Below are positions 19,451-28,529 of a stretch of 64,000 nt of DNA, one piece after another. The stretch covers positions 1 through 64,000 of the forward strand of contig NZ_CADCXN010000047.1 of assembly GCF_902806695.1 (NCBI RefSeq). The letters run 5' to 3'. The stretch comes from Candidatus Methylobacter favarea (GTDB lineage Bacteria > Pseudomonadota > Gammaproteobacteria > Methylococcales > Methylomonadaceae). Under the pieces are notes generated by a model. It searched no databases. It was not told the DNA's origin and was given only the letters and a program-made list of their open reading frames with translations. The first letter of the stretch is position 1. Each line of letters opens with the position of its first letter. The translations under genes were made by a program, and so were the position numbers.

Positions 19451-19926
19451 TTATTGAGCATAAAGCGGGCAATGCAGAGGTACCGTAAAAGCAATGGCAA
19501 GGGATTTAGATTGGATTCCTGAACACTTCTCCCTTTCAGCTACTTAAAAGTCACCTCTGCAGACAGCCTGATTAAGCAAAAATACCTGTATTGATCAGGC
19601 TGCTTCTCTTGACCAAAAGCTTTTTGCCTCCTGTCTGCAAGGGCCCGACGAGTTTAGAAATAGACAACATTTTCAGTAAGTTAAAGTAGACCTATTTACT
19701 GAACCGGCCAACATTGAAGTATATAGCCAACAACATTCACTATTATTAGCGCAATTTTTATCTTTTTTTTGCTTATAGTTTTGACACAACCCCTTGGATC
19801 ATGATAAAAATTACCCCGTTGTTTAAACAATACGACAACCAGCTCACAAGATGTATTTTTTGAGTTGCTCCTTTGAGGAGAGGGGAAACAAACTTATAAC
19901 TATTATTAACTATAGAGGATTTTAAA
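19451..19926. other. Intergenic region with nested inverted repeats
   Basis: About 475 bases. Two inverted repeats nest inside each other near 19557-19637 (listed separately). A TTGACA with ATAAAA 17 bases later around 19792-19820 could be a promoter for the small membrane protein at 19927. Nothing else recognised. Confidence 0.45.
19557..19637. repeat. Nested inverted repeats, possible structured RNA or terminator
   Basis: The outer arms TGCAGACAG and CTGTCTGCA enclose inner arms CAGCCTGAT (19564-19572) and ATCAGGCTG (19594-19602). Inner and outer arms overlap by a few bases on the left, so they may be alternative rather than simultaneous stems. The inner stem could terminate marC, lying about 115 bases after its stop. 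No T-run follows closely. Confidence 0.4.
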
Positions 19927-20130
19927 ATGGCTGAAGAAGCACAAGAAAAAGATAACACGTGGATAATTGTTGGAGTTGCTATCGCATCGATTATTCTTTT
20001 GGTTGTATTGTTAAAGAAAGATGAAACAAGGCATTTACAAAGCGGTGCTGTTCAACAACTTCAAAATGAAACATTTTCTAAAATAGAAAAAAGACATACC
20101 AGCAACGTTACTGGAACTGAAGGAAATTAA
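19927..20130 (+). CDS. Small single-span membrane protein, unknown
   Basis: A 67-aa protein with one clear membrane helix (IIVGVAIASIILLVVLL, about residues 14-30), an acidic N-terminus and a polar, Q/T-rich C-terminal tail. GAGG precedes the ATG and a textbook rho-independent terminator follows the stop within ten bases, so it is probably a single-gene transcript. I do not recognise a family. The strong terminator and isolated position are the best evidence that it is real. Confidence 0.6.
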   Translation: MAEEAQEKDNTWIIVGVAIASIILLVVLLKKDETRHLQSGAVQQLQNETFSKIEKRHTSNVTGTEGN

Positions 20131-20134
20131 TATA

Positions 20135-20168
20135 CTTCCCCCCCGTAGTTTCATCGGGGGGGAGTTTT
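20135..20168 (+). terminator. Rho-independent terminator of the small membrane protein gene
   Basis: TCCCCCCCG (20137-20145) pairs perfectly with CGGGGGGGA (20155-20163), loop nine bases, followed by GTTTT. It starts seven bases after the stop codon at 20130. Confidence 0.88.
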
Positions 20169-20169
20169 C

Positions 20170-21003
20170 CATGATAAGACCTCATTATTTCTTTTGGGTT
20201 TATCCTGATTCATGCCCGCTTTTAGAATCTTTTAATACCGGAATCGGCAGTTTCAGTGCGCCATTCTTTAGCTGCAATATATCCAAGGAATTGTCTTAAT
20301 GACTGATATATTCCTTAAGAAATGAAAATTTCCGTTTTTTGATTAGAAATTTTTCCCGGTTCTAATCAATATCTTCAATACGGCAATAATTTTTTCGAAT
20401 TAATAAAAATTCAATGCTTTCGGTTCAATGTCTTTGCTGTCTATAGACGAGTAAATTGCTCAACCGATTTATCCCTCGCCTTTATTCCGTTAAACAATGT
20501 CCCACTAACCAGTCGGGTCAATTTTCGCACTAAATCTCAATTTTTCACTTAAACTCAAGCCATTTGAAATTAATGCCTGAGCCATCTGCAACTTAAGTGG
20601 ACAAGGGAGCCTGACGAAGGTAAATTTAGGTAGAGAGCCTTATCTTTCAGTTGATTTTCTGTAAAGAAGTTATCACGGCGGATGCAATTCATGAGCGGAT
20701 AAGCCTCGGAGACAATTCCAGCGCCGCCACGGCGAATTATGTACTCAGCCTCTTCCCGACCGCTGGCCTTTGCCGCGGGCGCTGGAACTGATGCGATTTT
20801 TCGCATGAGCAAGATTTAATTTGGCATTGCTACTTCAGGTAGACAGCCGGAAATTAATGCGTCCCTGGAGAGATTGTGAAAATCTTCCTTCTCGATATCA
20901 CTCGCTTTAAGGTGTACCGGTCAGTCAACGAAGCCGATGCACCCGGCTTTTTTATGCTCTTCACGCAAAGTAAATTTTTTAGAACCTGAACCTTGGAGGA
21001 CTT
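20170..21003. other. Gene-poor region, possibly containing decayed element ends
   Basis: About 830 bases with no convincing gene. The stretch around 20505-20560 (GGGTCAATTTTCGCAC and the following repeated TCAATTTTTC-like words) recalls the ends of IS21-type elements, but no transposase remnant is readable beside it. An 80-codon minus-strand frame at 20570-20812 has no recognisable features and is not called. Confidence 0.35.
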
Positions 21004-21324
21004 ATGTCAAAGAAAAAACTACCCGGCCATTATTTATTTCAGAAAAAGCAGCATGAGGAATTTATTGAGGCAGTGGAAGCCCTGGGTAAAATAGTCAAAA
21101 AACAGGGCCCACTGGATGCCAAAACGGCGCATCTTATTCAGCTTGCCGCCGCTATCGCCATACATTCGGAAGGCGCTGTTCACAGTCATGTAAGAAGAGC
21201 TCTCGAAAGCGGAGCGACGCCTGAAGAGATTTATCACGCCATTATCCTGCTCACGAATACCATCGGCTTTCCCACGGTTTCGGCAGCGGTGAGCTGGGCT
21301 CAGGACGTTTTGTCCAGGGAGTAA
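21004..21324 (+). CDS. Carboxymuconolactone decarboxylase / AhpD-like protein lacking the CxxC pair
   Basis: A 106-aa all-helical protein of the CMD/AhpD family. The segment EGAVHSHVRRALESGATPEEI aligns with the family core, where AhpD-type members have a redox CxxC; here those positions are A and H, so peroxidase-type thiol chemistry is unlikely. Many family members of this cysteine-free kind are known only by sequence. TTGGAGG precedes the ATG by four bases. It stands alone between gene-poor stretches, so context says little about function. Confidence 0.82.
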   Translation: MSKKKLPGHYLFQKKQHEEFIEAVEALGKIVKKQGPLDAKTAHLIQLAAAIAIHSEGAVHSHVRRALESGATPEEIYHAIILLTNTIGFPTVSAAVSWAQDVLSRE

Positions 21325-22153
21325 GTGTTTTTCTTTGATATTACAAAATATTTCTACCCAGAGATCATTGCTGGTACTGATCAGCAAGAATCTTCAGTCA
21401 AGTCGTAACAATAATTCTCTTCCCTCGCGCCGGCGTGGAGTGCCTGCCTGCTAGTTGGCAGGCCGGAACCTAAGTAGCCAGGGATGGCTTGCCTCACTCA
21501 CCTCCTGTAGCCCCGATACTACCGGTACCCCTCTATCTGAAACGGATTTTTATTAATCCGAATGGCGGCGGACAGGCAGGATAGCCGGACGTGAAGCCAT
21601 GCCGGAAACGGGGGTGTCTTCCCATAGCTGACGCTCCTGGCTATCCAGGATTTATATTGACCGTTCGAAAATTGGTTGTATAGTAAAATTCCTATATATT
21701 TGAAAGATACCTTGATCCGGTAATAAATTAGAAAACAGGCAGTGTGCTCAATAACAAACGGAAGCACCCAGGATGACCTTTAAGTTTGTTCGCTCCGCAA
21801 AAGAGTGCGTTAGCAACTTTTTCACTGAACGGCTGAGTCCGTGGCTTCAGGCCGGAGGCGGATAGCGGCAGCGGTTGATATCGCGTCCTTTCTGTTTGCG
21901 GCAGGAGTACCGGAACATTCGTTTGACTTATGCCTTGGCGTGTCGCGCGACGATACAGTGTCGAGACTGAATAGCGAGTTAGCTTAACCGGTCTTTACCC
22001 AACGGCGGCCACCACCAGTCAGTTAGGGCTGATTGGATAAAAATCGACCAAAAAAGTCCGCTTCGTCCAATGAATATCGGCCCGCTTAATACTAACTGAT
22101 TTTTAATCGCACGCTGAAATAGTGGGCGAATCGTAAAACGGACAGGAGGAATT
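21325..22153. other. Gene-poor region with a REP-like repeat
   Basis: About 830 bases. Around 21578-21612 (GGATAGCC then CCATGCCGGAA) is a diverged, inverted relative of the repeat core found at 28573-28606 and 46940-46973. The palindromic CCTGCCTGCTAGTTGGCAGG near 21443 can fold. No gene recognised. The last 100 bases hold the upstream region of the YagU-like gene with its AGGAGG site. Confidence 0.4.
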
Positions 22154-22738
22154 ATGAATTTTAATAAACCAGACAAACTGCAAGATAGGGATATTTTGAA
22201 AGGATTAGTAGCGGGTGCGGTTGGCGGAATGGTTGCCTCGGTAGCGATGAATCAGTTTCAATCGATGTGGCAAAAATTGAAAGAAGGCCAAGAAAGAGCG
22301 CACGGCGCACAATCTATGCAACAGGGTTTGCCGCAACGCGGCGCGGGACGGATTTTACAGGAGAAAGGTAAAGACGACCCGGATGACGACGCAACCGAAC
22401 GGCTTTCCAACTTTATTTCTGAAGAAGTTTTTGACCACGATTTGACGGAGGGAGAAAAGGATTTAGCCGGCACTGCGTTTCATTATGGATTTGGTTTAAC
22501 AGTCGGTGGGGTTTACGGTATGGCGGCTGAACTTTTACCCGAAGTAGCCATCGGCGCGGGTTTGCCGTATGGCGCGTTAATCTGGGTAACGGCGGACGAA
22601 GGCGTTGTGCCTTTGCTCGGTCTTTCAAAATCGCCGTCGGAATTACCCTTTTCAAAACTCGCTTACAGTTTCAGTTCGCATCTGGTTTATGGCTTGACTG
22701 CTGAAATAGTGCGGAGGGCGTTACGCCGTAAACTATAA
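22154..22738 (+). CDS. YagU-like (DUF1440) membrane protein
   Basis: A 194-aa protein resembling the DUF1440/YagU family of inner-membrane proteins. The N-terminal GLVAGAVGGMVASVAMNQF, the middle FHYGFGLTVGGVYGMAAE and the C-terminal SHLVYGLTAEIVRR are hydrophobic glycine-rich segments likely to span the membrane, separated by a charged region (residues about 45-100). E. coli YagU has been linked to acid resistance; that role is not shown here. AGGAGGAATT precedes the ATG. Confidence 0.75.
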   Translation: MNFNKPDKLQDRDILKGLVAGAVGGMVASVAMNQFQSMWQKLKEGQERAHGAQSMQQGLPQRGAGRILQEKGKDDPDDDATERLSNFISEEVFDHDLTEGEKDLAGTAFHYGFGLTVGGVYGMAAELLPEVAIGAGLPYGALIWVTADEGVVPLLGLSKSPSELPFSKLAYSFSSHLVYGLTAEIVRRALRRKL

Positions 22739-23435
22739 AAAGCGAAATAAAACTATTTCTGCACGAAGTTTCGATTGCCGTCAGTAGGGTCCATAGGTCG
22801 GTGGAAAAATATTTGCATCGCGGCGCTACCCAGATAAATGCAAGTTATCTCAAGTTGGGAAGCATGGTCGGGGCTGATCAAAGACATTCGGCTTTTTTTC
22901 TTACAACGTGGTTTTGCCAAGCAACATCTTTGCGCGAGAACTCTTGCATGGCGGCGCTCGCCGCCAATTTGGCGACGGCGAATGACGCGGCGCAGCTGGC
23001 ATCTTCCGAAGCTCCTTCAAACAAATGGTTACGGGAAACATCGGTCATCTTGAAACTTAAATTGCTTTAAATGCGCTTGAAGAGGGGATTTGGACGAACT
23101 CGACTGTTCATTTATCGAAAATGCCGGAATTTCGTCTGTCCTTCGAGATACGGTTTGGCGAAGCGTGACGCATCGTGCTGATGCCGCCGCTGACGGCCAT
23201 AAATCAGTCTCTCAAATACTCGACGATTTTTAATACGACTGATGTCGCCGTGATTACAAAAATGGAGTAGGCGGAAGCGGTTGAGTTTGATTGCAAGCCG
23301 CGCAATAAACCGGATGTGAAAGAAGCATTATTGGCGTAATCAGGCGCCGTGCAAAAACCTGAACCTCAGGATCGTGCTTACTTTAGTGTTAAACTTTTCA
23401 GCCATCCAAACCAAAAAATTACCGCCCTGGCCATC
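22739..23435. other. Gene-poor region before mutM, possibly degraded coding DNA
   Basis: About 700 bases. Short frames exist on the plus strand (22801-23070 and overlapping alternatives) but none has a good ribosome binding site or recognisable motifs. Several stretches read like coding sequence interrupted by stops, for example around 23170-23270 and 23275-23340. A decayed gene is possible but I cannot name it. Confidence 0.35.
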
Positions 23436-24251
23436 ATGCCTGAATTACCTGAAGTTGAAACAACCCGGCGCGGCATCGCGCCCTATATTGAAGGGCAAAC
23501 CATCAAACAGGTCATTATCCGCCAGCCGAAACTGCGCTGGCCTGTGCCTGAACTTCTCGGCCAGATTTTAACAGGCGCCAGCATTAGGTCGGTCTCTAGG
23601 CGGGCCAAATATCTATTATTCAATACTGACCGGGGTACGTTGCTGCTGCATTTGGGCATGTCGGGCAGCTTAAGGATTATGTCCCCCGCGCAAACTGCCG
23701 GTAAGCATGATCATATTGATTTTATTTTTGAAGACGATACCGTGCTGCGTTTTAATGATCAGCGGCGATTCGGGGCCGTGTTATGGACAACAGCGCCTGC
23801 ATCAGACCATCAACTGCTCAAGGATTTAGGCCCCGAACCCTTATTAGCGGATTTTGACGGCGACCTGCTTTACTCGTTATCCAGACACCGGAAAATGCCG
23901 GTAAAGTCTTTTATTATGGATAGCCATATCGTTGTCGGGGTCGGCAATATTTATGCCAATGAAGCCTTGTTTATGGCCGGCATACAGCCGTCGCGTCAGG
24001 CTGGAAGAATTTCCCTGCAACGCTATCAAAAACTGGCTGACTCTATCCGTATCATTCTGGAGCATGCCATCCGGCAAGGCGGCACAACGCTGCGCAATTT
24101 TGTTAATGAAAAGGGGAAACCCGGCTATTTCAAGCAGCAGCTCAGTGTCTACGGCCGCGCCGGACTGCCCTGTATTTATTGCCGACAGCCCTTAACAGAA
24201 ATAAGGCTGGCTAACCGCTCGACGGTATTCTGCAGTGATTGTCAGCGATAA
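23436..24251 (+). CDS. mutM: Formamidopyrimidine-DNA glycosylase
   Basis: A DNA glycosylase/AP lyase that removes 8-oxoguanine and formamidopyrimidines. After the initiator Met the catalytic Pro and Glu (PELPEVE) are exposed, which fixes the start at 23436; the in-frame extension to 23349 would bury the catalytic proline and is rejected. The GVGNIYANEALF helix-two-turn-helix region and the C-terminal zinc finger (CIYC and CSDC separated by 16 residues) are intact. At 271 aa it has the standard length. A palindromic repeat element follows immediately. Confidence 0.96.
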   Translation: MPELPEVETTRRGIAPYIEGQTIKQVIIRQPKLRWPVPELLGQILTGASIRSVSRRAKYLLFNTDRGTLLLHLGMSGSLRIMSPAQTAGKHDHIDFIFEDDTVLRFNDQRRFGAVLWTTAPASDHQLLKDLGPEPLLADFDGDLLYSLSRHRKMPVKSFIMDSHIVVGVGNIYANEALFMAGIQPSRQAGRISLQRYQKLADSIRIILEHAIRQGGTTLRNFVNEKGKPGYFKQQLSVYGRAGLPCIYCRQPLTEIRLANRSTVFCSDCQR

Positions 24252-24254
24252 CTA

Positions 24255-24349
24255 ATACCAATTCCAATAAGTTACTGTTTGAATCTCCTCAACCTAACCT
24301 TCTCCCGCTGGAGAAGGGATAGCATGTGTGAACTTATTGGAATGGGTAT
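24255..24349. repeat. 95-bp palindromic (MITE-like) element
   Basis: The ends ATACCAATTCCAATAAGTT (24255-24273) and the complement at 24331-24349 form 19-bp terminal inverted repeats with one mismatch. A smaller hairpin, CCTTCTCCCGCTGGAGAAGG, lies in the centre. The element fills the gap between mutM and ureG, which converge, and could serve both as terminator. It has the look of a miniature non-coding mobile element. Confidence 0.6.
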
Positions 24350-24357
24350 AAAATGCT

Positions 24358-24978
24358 TCAGGCGTACTCCAGCATGCCTTTATTCATTATAAAATTAATG
24401 ACTTCATTCAACCCTTGCCCTGTTTTTAGATTAGTAAAGACAAAGGGGCGGTCGCCGCGCATTTTAAGGGAATCATTTTCCATCACTGCAAGCGAAGCGC
24501 CGACATAAGGAGCCAGGTCAATTTTATTGATGACCAGTAAATCCGATTTGGTAATGCCGGGCCCGCCTTTACGCGGAATTTTTTCACCGGCGGCGACATC
24601 GATGACATAAATCGTTAAATCGGCCAATTCGGGGCTAAACGATGCGCTCAAATTATCGCCGCCGCTCTCGATTAGCACAAAATCAAGATCGCCGAATTTT
24701 TCTATCATTTTTTCCACGGCCACCAGATTCATAGAAGCGTCTTCCCGGATTGCCGTATGCGCACAGCCGCCGGTTTCCACGCCTATAATATGGTCTTCCG
24801 GCAAGGCATTACTGCGGCACAGGAACTTGGCGTCTTCCTGGGTATAAATATCATTAGTCACCACGGCAATATTAAAGCGGCCGCGCAACTGCTTGCACAA
24901 GACATCCAGCAAGGCTGTTTTTCCCGAGCCCACAGGTCCTCCGACTCCGATTCTGAGCACATCACGATTTTTTTTCAT
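24358..24978 (-). CDS. ureG: Urease accessory GTPase UreG
   Basis: The SIMIBI GTPase that delivers nickel to urease with UreD and UreF. The P-loop GPVGSGKT lies near residue 15, and [10 protein letters not shown] is the guanine-specificity region. The nickel-binding motif, normally GGCPHTAIRE, reads [10 protein letters not shown] here: Cys72 and His74 are kept but Pro73 is Ala. A GTG at 24990 overlaps the ureF stop (GTGA), but AGAAG lies ideally before ATG 24978, which is chosen. Last gene of the minus-strand urease operon. Confidence 0.95.
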   Translation of the reverse strand: MKKNRDVLRIGVGGPVGSGKTALLDVLCKQLRGRFNIAVVTNDIYTQEDAKFLCRSNALPEDHIIGVETGGCAHTAIREDASMNLVAVEKMIEKFGDLDFVLIESGGDNLSASFSPELADLTIYVIDVAAGEKIPRKGGPGITKSDLLVINKIDLAPYVGASLAVMENDSLKMRGDRPFVFTNLKTGQGLNEVINFIMNKGMLEYA

Positions 24979-24986
24979 AATTCTTC

Positions 24987-25664
24987 TCACGAGCGAAATA
25001 ATCTTGAATATTGGGTTTCATGCCGGCTGCTGGCGATAGCCAGCAGCGGCAGTGAACCGCCGATTTCATGGTCTTGCAGCCGGACTATTTTTTCTATGTA
25101 GGCAGGAATGGGTTTGGCCAGTTCAAATAACATGCGTTGTCCCGCACGCTGTCCCAACGGCATCAACTTCATGGCGGTCAACACTTGATTTTCCAGCCTT
25201 CCCCAAAGATAGCCGCTTAACATCATATCTATGGATAAGCGCCATTCGACCGCCGCAAGGCTGTAGGGCGCTGCAAAAGAACATTCCGCCATGCCCCAGC
25301 GCCGCGTCCAGTCAATTTCAAGCCCTTCCAGAACTTTACCCAGCGCCATGCCCAGATGCTGGTCTTCTGCTTGTAACTCCCTGGTTTCGCGGCAGGCTAA
25401 AATAAAATCGTTCCAATATCGTACTGACTTTAAATTTCCCGCTTGCCAGCCTTCATGCATTCTTACCAGAATGGGGCCGTCCAATTTAGCCGTTGCCTGC
25501 CTGAGGCTAGCCGAAATCCATCGCTGCACGGTTATTTCATCCGTCACCAGGCCATCTTCAACCGCCCATTCCAGTCCCTGGGAATAACTGTATGCGCCCA
25601 CCGGCAGGGAAGGGCTTGCCAGCTGAAGCAAACGCAATAACGGCAATATTGGGTTAATGGTCAT
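24987..25664 (-). CDS. ureF: Urease accessory protein UreF
   Basis: An all-helical accessory protein that joins the UreD-UreF-UreG complex on apo-urease and regulates UreG GTPase activity. The N-terminal [21 protein letters not shown] and the middle [10 protein letters not shown] stretch are family signatures. The start at 25664 (MTINPIL) overlaps the ureE stop by 11 bases, so the two are probably coupled; 26 further in-frame codons upstream lie inside ureE and are rejected. Length 225 aa is normal. Confidence 0.95.
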   Translation of the reverse strand: MTINPILPLLRLLQLASPSLPVGAYSYSQGLEWAVEDGLVTDEITVQRWISASLRQATAKLDGPILVRMHEGWQAGNLKSVRYWNDFILACRETRELQAEDQHLGMALGKVLEGLEIDWTRRWGMAECSFAAPYSLAAVEWRLSIDMMLSGYLWGRLENQVLTAMKLMPLGQRAGQRMLFELAKPIPAYIEKIVRLQDHEIGGSLPLLAIASSRHETQYSRLFRS

Positions 25665-26118
25665 GACTGTGGCTTTGATGATGGCCGCCGTGATTATGGG
25701 AATGATAGGCGCCGGATTCCGGTTCAAAAGGCGCCAGCTCATGCTTAACCTTCAAACCAAAGGCGGCTATCATGTCATTGAGCACATGATCATGCTGATA
25801 ACGCACAAAATTTTCCCCTATTTGCACAGGGATATGACGATTGCCCAGATGATAGCAGGCTTTCATAAGCAGCAACGGATCGCTGGAATAAGCAGTAGAG
25901 GTGGATTCCGCAGCGGCTTTGACTAAAATGACGCGGCCGTCTTCGGCAAGCAAACAATCGCCGCCGCGCAGCAATGTTCCGCGAGGCAAAAAAAGACCCG
26001 CTTCTTCGCCATTATCCAGCATGACGCGTAACCGGCTTTTTTGTCTGCTTTCGAAAGGCAATGTCAAAGATGCCGCAGGTTTTTTAGTAGGCCATGTTCT
26101 TTCATTAATGTTAATCAT
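25654..26118 (-). CDS. ureE: Urease nickel metallochaperone UreE
   Basis: The nickel-binding chaperone of urease maturation. The CYHLGNRHIPVQIG and RYQHDHVLNDM segments, with the interface histidine, are typical, and the protein ends in a histidine-rich tail (seven His within the last 17 residues) that stores or hands over nickel. Length 154 aa is normal. It lies 54 bases after ureC and overlaps ureF at its 3' end. Confidence 0.95.
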   Translation of the reverse strand: MININERTWPTKKPAASLTLPFESRQKSRLRVMLDNGEEAGLFLPRGTLLRGGDCLLAEDGRVILVKAAAESTSTAYSSDPLLLMKACYHLGNRHIPVQIGENFVRYQHDHVLNDMIAAFGLKVKHELAPFEPESGAYHSHNHGGHHQSHSHDH

Positions 26119-26172
26119 GGACTGTTCCCGTAAGAATATGCCGTGTTGTTTAAATATTTTTAGGAGCGGCTT

Positions 26173-27876
26173 TTAAAACAGAAAATACCGTTGCGCCAGG
26201 GGTAATACCGACATAGGCTCACAAATCAGTAACTGGCCGTCTGCCCGCACTTCATAGGTTTGCGGATCCACTTCAATTTTTGGCAGATAAGTGTTATGAA
26301 TCAAATCCGCCTTGCCGATAGTGCGGGTATTAAAGACGGGACTGATCATGTTGCTTAGCTTCAGCAAATCCGCCACGCCGTTATCGTAAGCCGCTTTGGA
26401 AAGAAAGGTTATGCAGCTGGCCGAACGCGCCTTGCCGAAAGCTGCAAACATGGGCCGGTAATGAACCGGCTGCGGCGTTGGAATGGAGGCGTTGGGATCT
26501 CCCATAGGCGCAGCAGCAATAAAACCGGCTTTAATAATTAAACTGGGCTTGGCCCCAAAAAAAGCCGGTTTCCATAAGACCAGATCGGCCAGTTTACCGA
26601 CTTCAATCGAGCCTACCTGAGCGCTGATGCCATGCGTGATCGCCGGATTGATCGTATATTTCGCGATATAACGTTTAACCCTGAAATTATCATTCCGGGA
26701 GGTATCTTCCTTTAAACTGCCGCGCTGCACTTTCATTTTGTGCGCGGTTTGCCAGGTCCGGCAAATCACTTCGCCCACTCTGCCCATCGCCTGCGAATCC
26801 GATGCAATCATCGAGAAAGCGCCCAAATCATGCAGAATATCTTCCGCAGCAATGGTTCCCCGGCGAATCCTGCTTTCGGCAAAAGCCACGTCTTCGGCGA
26901 TTTTAGGATCCAAATGATGGCAAACCATCAGCATATCCAGATGCTCGTCTATGGTGTTGACGGTAAAAGGCCGCATCGGATTGGTCGAAGACGGCAGTAT
27001 ATTGGCCTCGCCGCAGGCCTTTATGATGTCCGGCGAATGACCGCCGCCCGCCCCTTCGGTATGATAAGTATGTATGGCCCGTCCTTTCATAGCCGCCAGG
27101 GTGTCTTCGACAAAACCGGACTCATTCAAGGTATCGGTAGGAATGGCGACCTGCACGTCATAGTGATCGGCCACATTCAGGCAGTTGTCGATGGCGGCAG
27201 GCGTCGTTCCCCAGTCCTCATGCAGTTTCAAACCGATTGCCCCGGCTTTAACCTGCTCTTCAAGCGCCAGCGGCAAACTGGCATTGCCTTTACCTAGAAA
27301 GCCCAGGTTCATCGGAAAGGAATCGGCCGCCTGCAGCATACGCTGGATATTCCAAACGCCGGGAGTGCAGGTTGTCGCATTGGTTCCCGTTGCAGGGCCT
27401 GTACCGCCCCCTAACATGGTTGTCACGCCCGACATCAAGGCTTCTTCAATCTGTTGAGGACAAACGAAATGGATATGCGAGCCCACGCCGCCGGCCGTGA
27501 CTATCTGCCCTTCTCCCGCGATAACTTCCGTACCGGGCCCGATAATAATGGTTACATTGGCCTGGGTATCGGGATTGCCCGCTTTGCCGATAGCGGCAAT
27601 GCGCCCATCCTTGATGCCGATGTCGGCTTTGACGATCCCCCAGTTATCGACAATCAGCGCATTGCTAATGACGGTGTCGACAGATTCGCCGCAGCCGCAT
27701 TGGCTTTGACCCATACCGTCGCGTATCACCTTGCCGCCGCCAAATTTGACCTCGTCACCGTAAACCGTATGGTCCGCTTCAACTTCAATAATAAGGCCGG
27801 TATCGGCCAATCGCAGCCTGTCGCCCGTGGTAGGCCCATACATTTCAGCGTAACCGCGGCGATCCAGACGGCTCAT
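26173..27876 (-). CDS. ureC: Urease alpha (catalytic) subunit with altered active-site residues
   Basis: The 567-aa catalytic subunit is full length and colinear with Klebsiella UreC. Lys217 in GLKLHEDW (to be carbamylated), His134/His136 in SHIHF, His272 in TYHTEG, the CHHLD flap with His320 and Asp360 in SDSQAMG are all present. However, residue 246, a nickel-1 ligand histidine in known ureases ([12 protein letters not shown]), is proline here (codon CCT, 27139-27141). Asp132 before the HxH motif is Gly. Further non-consensus changes include CTPGVW, STNPMRP and RRGTIAAED. As written the dinuclear site would lose a ligand, so activity is doubtful unless these are sequence errors. Start and neighbours (ureB overlaps by four bases) are normal. 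Confidence 0.93.
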   Translation of the reverse strand: MSRLDRRGYAEMYGPTTGDRLRLADTGLIIEVEADHTVYGDEVKFGGGKVIRDGMGQSQCGCGESVDTVISNALIVDNWGIVKADIGIKDGRIAAIGKAGNPDTQANVTIIIGPGTEVIAGEGQIVTAGGVGSHIHFVCPQQIEEALMSGVTTMLGGGTGPATGTNATTCTPGVWNIQRMLQAADSFPMNLGFLGKGNASLPLALEEQVKAGAIGLKLHEDWGTTPAAIDNCLNVADHYDVQVAIPTDTLNESGFVEDTLAAMKGRAIHTYHTEGAGGGHSPDIIKACGEANILPSSTNPMRPFTVNTIDEHLDMLMVCHHLDPKIAEDVAFAESRIRRGTIAAEDILHDLGAFSMIASDSQAMGRVGEVICRTWQTAHKMKVQRGSLKEDTSRNDNFRVKRYIAKYTINPAITHGISAQVGSIEVGKLADLVLWKPAFFGAKPSLIIKAGFIAAAPMGDPNASIPTPQPVHYRPMFAAFGKARSASCITFLSKAAYDNGVADLLKLSNMISPVFNTRTIGKADLIHNTYLPKIEVDPQTYEVRADGQLLICEPMSVLPLAQRYFLF

Positions 27877-28181
27877 GGCAATGCTCCCATTACTTTCTGG
27901 TTAAACCCGTAGATTTCCCGCTTTCCGGCAAAACTTACCAGCGTCACCTTACGCGCCTGGCCCGGTTCAAAACGGGCGGCTGTGCCTGCCGGAATATCCA
28001 GGCGGAAGCCTTTGGCGGCTTCGCGGTCAAACAGCAATGCGGAATTGACTTCATAAAAATGGTAATGCGAGCCTATCTGCACAGGCCGGTCTCCGCTGTT
28101 GGAGACGCTCAGCTCAAGCACATCGCGCCCCTGATTCAGTTCAATATCCCCGTCCTCGGGAAATAATTCGCCTGGAATCAT
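27873..28181 (-). CDS. ureB: Urease beta subunit
   Basis: The small structural beta subunit (102 aa) of the three-subunit bacterial urease. [16 protein letters not shown] at the start, [11 protein letters not shown] in the middle and GKREIYGFN near the end are canonical. The ATGA overlap with ureC at 27873-27876 indicates coupling. Unlike ureC it shows no unusual substitutions at the positions I can judge. Confidence 0.96.
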   Translation of the reverse strand: MIPGELFPEDGDIELNQGRDVLELSVSNSGDRPVQIGSHYHFYEVNSALLFDREAAKGFRLDIPAGTAARFEPGQARKVTLVSFAGKREIYGFNQKVMGALP

Positions 28182-28190
28182 TACTCTCTC

Positions 28191-28493
28191 CTACACAATG
28201 GGGTTATGAACGGTCACCAATTTGGTGCCGTCGGGAAAAGTAGCTTCGACCTGCACATCATGAATCATTTCGGCACTGCCTTCCATGACCTCATCGCGCG
28301 TCAGCAAGGTGCGGCCGTAATTCATTAATTCCGCCACACTGCGCCCATCGCGCGCGCCTTCCACAATAGCCGCGCTGATGAAGGCGACCGCTTCCGGATA
28401 ATTCAGTTTTACGCCTCGGGCTTTGCGCCGCTCGGCCACCACAGCAGCGGTAAAAAGCATAAGCTTGTCTTTTTCTCGGGGTGTTAATTCCAT
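28191..28493 (-). CDS. ureA: Urease gamma subunit
   Basis: The 100-aa gamma subunit that packs against UreC in the trimer of trimers. It opens with [17 protein letters not shown] and ends with [14 protein letters not shown], both canonical. It is nine bases upstream of ureB. A 188-bp inverted-repeat element separates it from ureD upstream, so ureA may have its own promoter or rely on read-through from ureD. Confidence 0.96.
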   Translation of the reverse strand: MELTPREKDKLMLFTAAVVAERRKARGVKLNYPEAVAFISAAIVEGARDGRSVAELMNYGRTLLTRDEVMEGSAEMIHDVQVEATFPDGTKLVTVHNPIV

Positions 28494-28529
28494 ATCTGTT
28501 TAGAGGTAATTTAAGAAATATTCAATGGC

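Noticed and set aside
20505-20560. Possible end of an IS21-type element (GGGTCAATTTTC words)
   Set aside because: Only a few short words match memory of such ends; no transposase remnant or paired end is visible.
20570-20812. 80-codon minus-strand frame
   Set aside because: No ribosome binding site, no recognisable motif, and it lies in decayed sequence.
22801-23070. 89-codon plus-strand frame before mutM
   Set aside because: No motif or ribosome binding site, and two other frames overlap it equally well.
27454-27912. 152-codon plus-strand frame opposite ureC
   Set aside because: It is antisense to conserved UreC codons and is a shadow frame.
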